Below are positions 6,282 through 12,348 of a DNA stretch of 12,348 nt, piece after piece. Within the stretch, counting starts at the first letter, position 1. Every line of letters starts with the position of its first letter. The stretch comes from Acidobacteriota bacterium (GTDB taxonomy: Bacteria > Acidobacteriota > UBA4820 > DSQY01), in assembly GCA_021814355.1 (NCBI GenBank), contig JAKAIJ010000060.1:1-12348 (forward strand), written 5' to 3'. The translations under genes and the position numbers were made by a program. Below the pieces are notes generated by a model. It had not been told where the DNA came from and made no database searches. It was given only the letters and a program-made list of their open reading frames with translations.

Positions 6282-7973
6282 TCACGGCGCGGCGCGCTCG
6301 GGGGGAATCTTGGGATAGTCCGTCAGCTCCTCGTAGCCCCGCTCCGTGACGAGATAGCTGTCCTCGATGCGGGCGCCGAGGTTCCAGTACGCGCGGTCCA
6401 CCGGAGCCCCCGCAGGAACGTAGACCCCCGGCTCGATGGTGATCACCATCCCGGCGAGAACCTGGAAGCCTCCCACTCCTCCTTCGGGAGAGACATCGTG
6501 GACATCGAGTCCCACGGGGTGGCCCAGACCGTGGGTAAAGTAGGGCCCGAACCCGCCTTTCCGGATGACATCGCGGGCGGCGCTTTCAAGGTCCGCGTAG
6601 GCCACGCCGGCCTTCAACTTGGCGCGGGCGGCGTCGCCGGCCTTCACCAGGAGCTCGAGCAGCTTGCGCTGGGCCGGAGTGTATCTGCCGGAGACCGGGA
6701 AGGTCCGGGTCATGTCGCTGGCATACCCGTCCACCGAGCAGCCGATGTCCAGGACCACGAAGCCCTCCTTCATCACCGTGTCGTTGGCCATATAGTGGGG
6801 GAAGGTGGCGTTCGCCCCCGAGCCCACGATGCAGGGAAAGGCCAGCCCGGTGGCGCCGTCCCGCCGGTAGGAGTCGAGGATGGCCCGCTCCACCTCCGCC
6901 TCTTCCGCCCCGGGCCGGATGAGCGGCGCGGCCGTGGCGAAGGCCCGGGAGGTGATGGCGGCGGCCCGGCGCATCCTTTCGATCTCGGCGGGCTCCTTCA
7001 CCGCGCGCAGGCGGTGGACCGGGCGCGACGGGCTGCGGCCTAGAAACACGATGGCCAGCCGGTCCCACGGGGTTCCGGAGCCTCCCACCAGCGATACCCG
7101 GAGCGGCCGGCCGACCAGGTAGCGGGAGTCCTCGGGCGAGAGAAGAAGCCCGGGACGGTCCAGGGCACCCGACTTCGTGAGGGCCTCCATCCGGGCGCGC
7201 GCCTCGGGCGTTTCGGGCTCGGACCTCGGGGCGAGCGACGATCCGAGAACCGCCGCGGCGAGAAGGACGGTCAGTCCCGCCCGGGAGGCCTCCAGCCACC
7301 GCCTGCGCCTGGCCTGAAGGGACAGGTCCGCGGGGGCGAGGAACCCGAGGGGAGGCGGAAAGGCGATGGGGATGCCCACCGCCTGCCACGCAAGGGAGGC
7401 CAGCCCCACGGCGGCCACCACCCAGAAAGGAAGCTCCCACGGCGAAAGCAGCGTCAGCAGCAGGGTTCCCGTGGCGGCCGAAAGGAGGGCCACGCCGAAG
7501 CGCGGGAAGACCGCCCCGACGGCGGCGCCGGAAACCAGGAGGACCACCACCCACCACCGCTGGACGGCGAAGGAGCCGGTCATGACGACGCCCGCCACGT
7601 ACAGGGCGGCGGGCGGCCAAGCGCAGGAGGCGGCCATCACCAGCCGCGGCACGAAGGCGTAGAAGAGCATGCCCACGGCGTAGGCGGCAAAGGCGGCGCC
7701 GAGCGCCAGGGCGTAGCTCACGTCCGCCAGGAGCCCCCAGCAGGCAGCGGTGCAAAGTCCGAGGAGGAAGGAGCCCACCGCGATCCGGTCGAACCGCCGG
7801 CCCATCGCGAGGAGAAAGACCGTCCAGAGGACCGCGACGGTCCGGCCCACGAGGTCGAGCGCCGTGGGCTCGGCGCCGGCCCCCACCACCCAGCCGTCCG
7901 TCTGCGCCGCGGCGGCGGGCCATGCCGCCGCCGCCAGAACCGCTCCCACGACCGCCGCTCGAGCCGGAACCAT
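6282..7973 (-). CDS. Multipass membrane protein fused to M24 aminopeptidase domain
   Basis: A 563-residue protein in two parts. It begins with a signal-like segment (VPARAAVVGAVLAAAAWPAA) followed by about eight hydrophobic helices (about residues 45-250). The last helix is preceded by the basic loop QARRRRW, which predicts a periplasmic C-terminus. A linker (about 255-325) leads to a complete pita-bread-fold M24 metallopeptidase domain like aminopeptidase P. All metal ligands are present: D409 in VLDIG, D420 in YASDMTRTF, H485 in HGLGHPVGLDVHD, E514 in TIEPGVY and E537 in ARIEDSYLV; H393 in FPHYMAND is the likely substrate-binding histidine. It probably removes N-terminal residues ahead of proline. 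The usual N-terminal creatinase domain is missing and the membrane region takes its place. The ATG at 7973 follows GGAGG; GTG at 7991 is an alternative. No frameshift joins the halves. The membrane part is not recognised. Confidence 0.85.
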   Translation of the reverse strand: MVPARAAVVGAVLAAAAWPAAAAQTDGWVVGAGAEPTALDLVGRTVAVLWTVFLLAMGRRFDRIAVGSFLLGLCTAACWGLLADVSYALALGAAFAAYAVGMLFYAFVPRLVMAASCAWPPAALYVAGVVMTGSFAVQRWWVVVLLVSGAAVGAVFPRFGVALLSAATGTLLLTLLSPWELPFWVVAAVGLASLAWQAVGIPIAFPPPLGFLAPADLSLQARRRRWLEASRAGLTVLLAAAVLGSSLAPRSEPETPEARARMEALTKSGALDRPGLLLSPEDSRYLVGRPLRVSLVGGSGTPWDRLAIVFLGRSPSRPVHRLRAVKEPAEIERMRRAAAITSRAFATAAPLIRPGAEEAEVERAILDSYRRDGATGLAFPCIVGSGANATFPHYMANDTVMKEGFVVLDIGCSVDGYASDMTRTFPVSGRYTPAQRKLLELLVKAGDAARAKLKAGVAYADLESAARDVIRKGGFGPYFTHGLGHPVGLDVHDVSPEGGVGGFQVLAGMVITIEPGVYVPAGAPVDRAYWNLGARIEDSYLVTERGYEELTDYPKIPPERAAP

Positions 7974-8121
7974 GGCACCTCCAGAAACCACGCTACCTCC
8001 GGGGGACCCGGCCGCGCAAGCCCGAATCCCGGATAGGCCCTAACGCTTCCTTTCCGCTGGAAGGCATGCCCGCTGTCGAAGGCAAGACCATTTCAATCGC
8101 GGATTTTGGGCAAGGGACGGC

Positions 8122-8150
8122 TTGCGCGCGCCCCGGGGGAATGCTAGCCT
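8122..8150 (+). promoter_or_regulatory. Possible promoter of the S11 peptidase gene
   Basis: TTGCGC (8122-8127) and TAGCCT (8145-8150) have a 17-bp spacer, and the -10 is preceded by TGC (extended -10 type). Both boxes are weak. The implied start, near 8157, would begin the mRNA right at the hairpin at 8159-8179. Confidence 0.35.
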
Positions 8151-8158
8151 TGGCCCCT

Positions 8159-8179
8159 GCGGCCCCCCTACGGGGCCGC
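8159..8179 (+). promoter_or_regulatory. Leader hairpin just before the S11 peptidase start
   Basis: GCGGCCCC (8159-8166) and GGGGCCGC (8172-8179) form a perfect eight-pair G-C stem with a five-base loop, ending 10 nt before the ATG at 8190. It occupies the place of a Shine-Dalgarno site, and no good one is present, so it may limit or control translation. Confidence 0.4.
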
Positions 8180-8189
8180 GGCGCCCCTC

Positions 8190-9065
8190 ATGAGACCGCG
8201 ACGCGCCACGGCGGGACTCCTCGCCGCGCTCCTGCTGGCGATCCACTGGAGCCCCTCGATCCTGTGCCCGCCCACACCGCTCCCACCTCCGCTTCTTCCC
8301 GAGTGGAAAGCCCCCGATCCGGCGCGTCTCTCCCTTCGCTCGGCCTGCGCGGTCGTGGTGGACGAGTCCGCGGGACGCGAGCTCTTCGCCAAGGAGCCCG
8401 ACCGCGTCACCCCCATCGCTTCGCTCACCAAACTGATGACCGCCATGGTGACCCTCGACGCGGACCTGCCCCTCGGCGAACCCGTCCAGATCGAGCCGGA
8501 GGACGTGGACACCCTGCGCAACTCGCTCTCCCACCTTCCCGTGGGCTGGGTGCTCACCCGCGGCGACGCGCTTCTTTTGGCGCTAATGTGCTCCGAGAAC
8601 CGCGCCGCCCACGCCCTGGCCCGCACCTACCCGGGCGGCCGGCTTGCCTTCGTAGAGGCCATGAACCGCAAGGCAGCCGCGCTGGGAATGGCCGCCACGC
8701 GGTTCGCCGACTCCTCGGGCCTGGACGGCGCCGACGTCTCCACGGCGCGGGACGTGGCGCGGATGGCCTCCCAGGCGGGCCGCTACGCGGTGATCCGGCA
8801 GACGACTACCACCGCCGACCATGCGCTCCAGCCGATGTGGCCCGTCGCCATCCGGCTCTTCGGCAACTCCGACCCCCTAGTCCGGAACCCCTCCTGGACC
8901 ATCGGGGTGAGCAAGACCGGCTACATTCTGGATTCGGGTTATTGTCTGGTTCTCCAGGCCACCCTGGCGGGGCGGCCCATTCTCATCGTGCTCTTGAACG
9001 GCCCCGCCGAGCAGACGCGGGTCGCCGACGCCGAGCGCGTGCGCCAGTGGCTAGCAGGCGGCTGA
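8190..9065 (+). CDS. PBP7-like S11 family D-Ala-D-Ala endopeptidase/carboxypeptidase
   Basis: A 291-residue penicillin-binding serine peptidase of family S11, acting on peptidoglycan cross-links or stem peptides in the periplasm. The three active-site motifs are intact: SLTK (S78 nucleophile, K81), SEN (135-137) and KTG (242-244, in SKTGYILDSGYC). Other family marks are YPGGRLAFVEAMNRKAAALGM (from 147) and FADSSGLDGADVSTARD (172-188). It ends soon after the KTG region, without the C-terminal beta domain and amphipathic anchor of PBP5, so it is closer to PBP7 (PbpG), an endopeptidase, than to DacA. A hydrophobic N-terminal segment (8-25) is a signal peptide or anchor, followed by a proline-rich linker. 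The ATG lacks a clear ribosome site and lies just after a strong hairpin. It starts a transcription unit divergent from the M24 fusion gene. Confidence 0.9.
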   Translation: MRPRRATAGLLAALLLAIHWSPSILCPPTPLPPPLLPEWKAPDPARLSLRSACAVVVDESAGRELFAKEPDRVTPIASLTKLMTAMVTLDADLPLGEPVQIEPEDVDTLRNSLSHLPVGWVLTRGDALLLALMCSENRAAHALARTYPGGRLAFVEAMNRKAAALGMAATRFADSSGLDGADVSTARDVARMASQAGRYAVIRQTTTTADHALQPMWPVAIRLFGNSDPLVRNPSWTIGVSKTGYILDSGYCLVLQATLAGRPILIVLLNGPAEQTRVADAERVRQWLAGG

Positions 9066-9333
9066 GAAACTCGCATGGGCCGCGCGCAAGAGGCTTGGGG
9101 GTAAGGGGTCTGGCCCTCGGAGGATCTCTGGCGCGACGCCTGCGCCCCGGGCCCCTACCCTGCTCGGGAGGCGCCGCGCGCGCGACCCCGTGGCCATTCG
9201 CGGAGAGGCCCCCTCGGTTGCCGCGGCACGGCCCCGTCTGCTATGTTGTCGCTCCTAGACGATGTGCTCAAGACATCGCCGGCGTCGCGCCGCCTTGCAT
9301 CCGGAGTCGTGGCGCTGGCAACGCGGCCTACGG

Positions 9334-9355
9334 GAGTTTTTCAGCAGCCTGCTAG
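9334..9355. repeat. T-run plus short inverted repeat, possible dispersed element
   Basis: The segment reads GAGTTTTTCAGCAGCCTG followed by CTAG. It has a run of five T, and AGCA (9343-9346) pairs with TGCT (9350-9353) across GCC. I have the impression that this string recurs in intergenic DNA of related high-GC bacteria, but cannot confirm it. On the minus strand it reads as a small hairpin followed by AAAAA, so it is not a minus-strand terminator. Confidence 0.3.
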
Positions 9356-9382
9356 GGACTCGCCGGAACGCCGGGGGGGAGC

Positions 9383-9411
9383 TTCGCCCCAGCCGGCCGC
9401 TCCGCTATAAT
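9383..9411 (+). promoter_or_regulatory. Transketolase promoter
   Basis: A perfect TATAAT (9406-9411) has TTCGCC (9383-9388) 17 bp upstream, a weak -35. The predicted start is near 9418, giving a leader of about 38 nt with GGGGAGGAG as ribosome site. Confidence 0.6.
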
Positions 9412-9455
9412 TTCCCTGCGGCGCCCGCCGCGCCCTTCCCGGGGAGGAGCTTCTC

Positions 9456-11447
9456 ATGTCCCAGTTGGACCGGCTCTGCGTCAACGCGATCCGCTTCCTG
9501 GCGGTGGACCAGGTGGAGAAGGCGAAATCGGGCCACCCGGGAATGCCGCTGGGTGCCGCGCCCATGGCCTACGTCCTCTGGGACCGGTTCCTCAAGCACG
9601 ACCCCGCGGACCCGAAGTGGCCCAACCGCGACCGGTTTGTCCTCTCGGCGGGCCACGGCTCGGCGCTGCTCTACGCGCTGCTCCACCTCTACGGGTATGA
9701 CCTTCCCCTCGAAGAGCTCCGGCGTTTCCGTCAATGGGGATCGAAGACGCCCGGCCACCCCGAGTACGGCGAGGTGCCCGGCGTGGAGGCCACCACAGGG
9801 CCGCTGGGCCACGGATTCGCCATGGGGGTAGGGATGGCCATGGCCGAGGCGCACTTGGCGGCGGTCTACAACCGCGAGGGCCACGCGGTGGTGGACCACT
9901 TCACCTACGCCCTCGTCTCGGACGGCGACCTCATGGAGGGCGTGGCTTCCGAGGCCGCCTCCCTGGCGGGCCACCTCCGCCTCGGCAAGCTGGTCTACCT
10001 CTACGACGACAACCGCGTCTCCATCGAGGGGTCCACCGACCTCGCCTTCACCGAGGACGCGGCCCGCCGCTTCGAGGCCTACGGCTGGCACGTCCAGCGC
10101 GTGGCCGACGGCGAGGACCTGGAGGCCGTCGCCGCGGCCGTCGCGACCGCCCGCGAGGAGAGGGAGCGCCCGTCGCTCGTTTGCGTCCGCACCCACATCG
10201 GGTTCGGCAGCCCCAAGCAGGACTCGGCCAAGTCCCACGGTGAGCCGCTGGGGGCCGAGGCCATGAGGGCGACGCGGGAAAAGCTAGGCTGGCCGTTGGA
10301 GGCCTTCCACGTTCCCGAGGCGGTCTACGCCCACACCCGGAGGGCCCTCGAGCGGGGCAAGGCGGCCCGGGAGACCTGGGAGGGGCGCGTGAGGCTCTAC
10401 GCGGCGGCCCACCCCGGCCCCGCCGCCCGATTGGGCGACGCGCTTGCCGGAAGACTCCCGGGGGAATGGAAGCGCGCCGTCCCCGTCTTCAAGCCCGAGG
10501 AGGGTCCCATGGCCACCCGCGCGGCGTCGGGAAGGGTGATGAACGCCCTCGCCCCCGTCTTGACGGGCCTCTTCGGCGGATCGGCGGACCTGGGGCCCTC
10601 CAACAGCACCGTCCTGAAGGACGCGGGCGACTTTTCCGCGGGGAACCCCGCCGGCCGCAATGTCCACTTCGGCGTCCGCGAGCACGCCATGGGCGCGGCG
10701 GTGAACGGAATGGCGCTCCACGGCGGGCTCCGGCCCTTTGGGGCCACCTTTCTCGTCTTCAGCGACTTCTTGCGGCCCGCCCTGCGCCTCGCTGCGCTCA
10801 TGGGGGTCCCGTCGCTCCTCGTTTTCACCCACGACAGCGTGGCCGTGGGCGAGGACGGCCCCACCCACCAGCCCGTGGACCAGCTGGCGAGCCTGCGGGC
10901 CATCCCGCGCCTGACCGTCTTCCGGCCCGCCGACGCCAACGAGACCGCGGCCGCCTGGCGCTGCGCGCTGGAGACCCGCGGTCCCGCGGCCCTGGTGCTC
11001 ACCCGGCAGAACCTTCCCGTCCTCGACGCGGCGCGATTCCCCGTCGCCGAGGGAGTGCCGCGGGGCGGCTACGTCCTGGAGGAGGCGGAGGGGGGACCGC
11101 CGCAGGTGGTGCTGCTCGCCTCCGGCTCCGAGGTGCACCTGGCGCTCGGTGCGAGGGAGAGGCTCGCGGGCCGGGGCGTGAGGGCACGGGTGGTCTCCAT
11201 GCCCTGCCTCGAGCGGTTCGACGCCCAGCCCGGGGCCTACCGGGAGGAGGTACTCCCGTCCGCCGTGCCCAAACTGGCCATCGAGCTGGGCCACCCCATG
11301 GGATGGCGCGAGTACGTGGGCGACTCGGGCGGCGTCATGGGACTTGATCGCTTCGGCGCCTCGGCGCCCGGGCCCGAGGTGGCCGAGCGGCTGGGCTTCA
11401 CCCCCGAAGCCGCGGCGGAACGGGCCCTTTCGCTCCTGGAGCGCTGA
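9456..11447 (+). CDS. tkt: Transketolase
   Basis: A complete 663-residue thiamine-diphosphate enzyme that moves two-carbon ketol units between sugar phosphates in the non-oxidative pentose phosphate pathway (or Calvin cycle), in the cytoplasm. The length is normal for bacterial TktA. Conserved residues are all visible: H27 in SGHPG, H67 in SAGHGS, H101 in KTPGHPEY, the cofactor motif SDGDLMEG with D156 and N186 (metal), H261 in SAKSHGEPLG, catalytic E409 in FGVREHAM and H471 in GPTHQPVDQLASLR. In the last motif an aspartate stands where most transketolases have glutamate, a conservative change. The C-terminal domain (about 530-663) is intact with GHPMGWREYVG. The start follows GGGGAGGAG at 9440-9448 and a TATAAT promoter. 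The small membrane protein begins seven bases after its stop and is probably co-transcribed. Confidence 0.97.
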   Translation: MSQLDRLCVNAIRFLAVDQVEKAKSGHPGMPLGAAPMAYVLWDRFLKHDPADPKWPNRDRFVLSAGHGSALLYALLHLYGYDLPLEELRRFRQWGSKTPGHPEYGEVPGVEATTGPLGHGFAMGVGMAMAEAHLAAVYNREGHAVVDHFTYALVSDGDLMEGVASEAASLAGHLRLGKLVYLYDDNRVSIEGSTDLAFTEDAARRFEAYGWHVQRVADGEDLEAVAAAVATAREERERPSLVCVRTHIGFGSPKQDSAKSHGEPLGAEAMRATREKLGWPLEAFHVPEAVYAHTRRALERGKAARETWEGRVRLYAAAHPGPAARLGDALAGRLPGEWKRAVPVFKPEEGPMATRAASGRVMNALAPVLTGLFGGSADLGPSNSTVLKDAGDFSAGNPAGRNVHFGVREHAMGAAVNGMALHGGLRPFGATFLVFSDFLRPALRLAALMGVPSLLVFTHDSVAVGEDGPTHQPVDQLASLRAIPRLTVFRPADANETAAAWRCALETRGPAALVLTRQNLPVLDAARFPVAEGVPRGGYVLEEAEGGPPQVVLLASGSEVHLALGARERLAGRGVRARVVSMPCLERFDAQPGAYREEVLPSAVPKLAIELGHPMGWREYVGDSGGVMGLDRFGASAPGPEVAERLGFTPEAAAERALSLLER

Positions 11448-11454
11448 GCGGACG

Positions 11455-11844
11455 ATGCGCAAGGCCGCTTCAGTTCTGGCCCTCCTCTGGTGCGCCGCGT
11501 ACGCCCTCCTCCACGGCGGGCTGGCGGCGCGCCTCCTTCCCCGGGAGTCCTGGCCCGCCTCGCTCTGGCCCTCGGGGCTCTGGGACGGCCTCTTTCTGGT
11601 CGGGACCGCGCTCTCGCTCCCGCTCTGCGCTCTCTGGGGGCTGAGGCGGCCCCGGGAGGGCGGCGCGGTGCTCCTGCTGGCCTCCGCCCTCGCCGCCGCA
11701 GGGCTCGCGCTCCACGCGGGACCCTACCTCCAGCGCTACTTCCCCGGCCTCCTCCTCGCGGTCCTGCCCCAGTGCGTCGTGGCGTTCCTCTTCCTTCGCG
11801 GAGGGCGGCTCCCCGGGAAGACCGTGCCGAAAAGGCAAGGGTAG
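11455..11844 (+). CDS. Small four-helix membrane protein, function unknown
   Basis: A 129-residue hydrophobic protein I do not recognise. Four helices are visible: residues 4-24 (ASVLALLWCAAYALLHGGLA), about 41-63 (LWDGLFLVGTALSLPLCALW), about 70-92 (AVLLLASALAAAGLALHAG) and about 98-116 (FPGLLLAVLPQCVVAFLFL), with short polar loops and a basic C-terminal tail (GGRLPGKTVPKRQG). The basic loop RRPREGG between helices 2 and 3 is probably cytoplasmic. The frame is open further upstream inside transketolase, but ATG at 11455, seven bases after the transketolase stop, gives a protein beginning with helix 1. The ribosome site is weak, so translation may be coupled to transketolase. The steady hydrophobic pattern and codon position bias support a real gene. 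Confidence 0.65.
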   Translation: MRKAASVLALLWCAAYALLHGGLAARLLPRESWPASLWPSGLWDGLFLVGTALSLPLCALWGLRRPREGGAVLLLASALAAAGLALHAGPYLQRYFPGLLLAVLPQCVVAFLFLRGGRLPGKTVPKRQG

Positions 11845-11857
11845 AACAGGCTCTTCC

Positions 11858-11886
11858 TTGCACGCTCCGCGAGCGCGGAGTATAAG
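11858..11886 (+). promoter_or_regulatory. Promoter of the YVTN protein with palindromic spacer
   Basis: TTGCAC (11858-11863) and TATAAG (11881-11886) are 17 bp apart and match four and five consensus bases. The spacer is almost entirely a perfect inverted repeat, CTCCGCG-AG-CGCGGAG (11865-11880), abutting the -10 box. A protein bound there could block or enable the promoter; the repeat might alternatively help end the upstream transcript, but no T-run follows. Confidence 0.65.
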
Positions 11887-11910
11887 AAACTCTTGAAGAG
11901 GAGTGACGCC

Positions 11911-12348
11911 ATGTTCGCAATCGGAAGGAACAGAATCTATTTCTCCGTGCTGTTGTGGGCGGTTTTGATGTCTGCAGCTCTTGGGGCTCAGGAGGTCGTG
12001 GACCCGGCGCTTCCGGCCCCCGGGTGGGACGCACCCGCCACACCGCTGGCCGGTTCGGGCGTCCGGTACGTGGTCTCCGCCACGATACCGGTTGGGACGA
12101 ACCCGTATCGTGCGGTGATGACTCCGAACGGGCAGGAGGTGTACGTCACGAACACCAGCTCGGGCAGCGTGAGCGTGATCTCTACGGTGACGAACGCGGT
12201 GACGAACACGGTGACGGTGGGGACGAGCCCCTACGCCATTGCGGCGCACCCGGACGGGAGCAAGGTGTACGTGGGGTGCATGGGGGGCGGGGTCTACGTC
12301 ATTGACACGGCGACGAAGGCGGCGACGCTAATCAGCGTGGGTTCCCCG
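11911..12348 (+). CDS. Secreted YVTN/NHL-type beta-propeller protein (partial)
   Basis: The gene runs off the right edge; 146 N-terminal residues are visible. Residues 1-26 are a signal peptide (NRIYFSVLLWAVLMSAALGA, then QE), so the protein is exported. After a proline-rich linker come YVTN-type propeller blades: SATIPVGTNPYRAVMTPNG, VYVTNTSSGSVSVISTVTN, TVTVGTSPYAIAAHPDGSKV, VYVIDTATKAATLISVG. Such blades form surface or periplasmic beta-propellers used for adhesion or protein-protein contact; the exact role cannot be read here. The start has GAAGAGGAG (11895-11903) and a good promoter. Codon use differs from its neighbours: more A/T-ending codons at the start (ATA, TAT, GTT) and heavy ACG/GTG in the repeats. 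A 12-bp unit is tandemly repeated at 12186-12215 (VTNA/VTNT), consistent with repeat expansion. The full length, number of blades and any anchor lie beyond the window. Confidence 0.88.
   Translation, partial: MFAIGRNRIYFSVLLWAVLMSAALGAQEVVDPALPAPGWDAPATPLAGSGVRYVVSATIPVGTNPYRAVMTPNGQEVYVTNTSSGSVSVISTVTNAVTNTVTVGTSPYAIAAHPDGSKVYVGCMGGGVYVIDTATKAATLISVGSP
12186..12215 (+). repeat. 12-bp tandem repeat inside the YVTN gene
   Basis: GGTGACGAACGC is followed by GGTGACGAACAC and then a partial third copy beginning GGTGACG. The unit is a multiple of three, so copy number changes would keep the frame and add or remove four residues (VTN plus one) in a blade linker. Confidence 0.6.

Larger units (their letters stand above)
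9066..9455. other. 390-bp stretch without a gene
   Basis: I find no believable coding frame, tRNA or known RNA here. It holds a 6-bp stem (CGATGT 9260-9265 / ACATCG 9273-9278), a conspicuous T-run with an adjoining short inverted repeat at 9334-9355, and the transketolase promoter at its right end. The rest is GC-rich low-complexity sequence. Frames open across it are products of GC bias. Confidence 0.6.

Noticed and set aside
6586..7923. Open - frame of 445 codons
   Set aside because: It is a shifted frame of the membrane-M24 gene, which has intact metal ligands; this frame is Arg/Gly/Pro-rich only.
7922..9355. Open + frame of 477 codons
   Set aside because: It overlaps the S11 peptidase, which has all catalytic motifs in another frame, and runs through the gene-free gap; the product is low-complexity.
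9066..9455. tRNA, SRP RNA or other known structural RNA in the gap
   Set aside because: No TTCGA-type T-loop or SRP core sequence is present on either strand.
10284..11462. Open - frame of 392 codons antisense to transketolase
   Set aside because: Transketolase is complete and motif-rich on the + strand; the antisense product has no recognisable domain.
11865..11880. Intrinsic terminator after the small membrane protein
   Set aside because: A perfect stem is present but no T-run follows, and it fits exactly between a -35 and a -10 box, so a regulatory role was preferred.

Overview
The window is uniformly GC-rich bacterial DNA with dense genes on both strands. Signal peptides, a periplasmic-type peptidoglycan hydrolase, a bactofilin, a PilZ protein and GC-rich promoters with near-consensus -10 boxes suggest a Gram-negative, high-GC organism. 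An Acidobacteriota, Myxococcota or Desulfobacterota-like lineage fits, but the sequence alone does not settle the phylum. I see no tRNA, rRNA, CRISPR array, insertion sequence or phage gene.

Layout. Positions 1-582 (-) hold the N-terminal half of an AmpG/PAT-like MFS transporter, cut by the window edge. It is divergent from a two-gene unit (+): a secreted PEBP/YbhB-type protein (658-1194) and a GT4 glycosyltransferase (1207-2346). Next is a two-gene unit (-): a bactofilin (2923-3264) followed by a protein with an N-terminal excisionase-type HTH and a C-terminal receiver-like domain (2280-2912), whose 3' end overlaps the glycosyltransferase tail to tail. A KimA-type APC potassium transporter (3381-5345, -) follows. 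Its leader carries a convincing ydaO-class c-di-AMP riboswitch (about 5427-5535). A PilZ c-di-GMP-binding protein (5795-6217, +) is divergent from it. A fused multipass-membrane/M24 aminopeptidase protein (6282-7973, -) lies tail to tail with PilZ. Then, on +, come a PBP7-like S11 peptidoglycan peptidase (8190-9065), a 390-bp non-coding stretch, a complete transketolase (9456-11447), a small four-helix membrane protein (11455-11844), and the start of a secreted YVTN beta-propeller protein (11911 to the edge).

How it fits together. The clearest regulatory story is at 5345-5795. A potassium importer whose family is controlled by c-di-AMP in Firmicutes sits here behind a c-di-AMP aptamer, and the aptamer begins at the start site predicted from a promoter at 5541-5569. 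A c-di-GMP receptor gene is transcribed away from the same intergenic region. Several genes concern the envelope (AmpG-like muropeptide transporter, PBP7-like peptidase, bactofilin, glycosyltransferase), but they are in separate transcription units and no single pathway joins them. The most unusual protein is the membrane-M24 fusion. Several promoters contain or abut perfect GC-rich inverted repeats, which may be operators.
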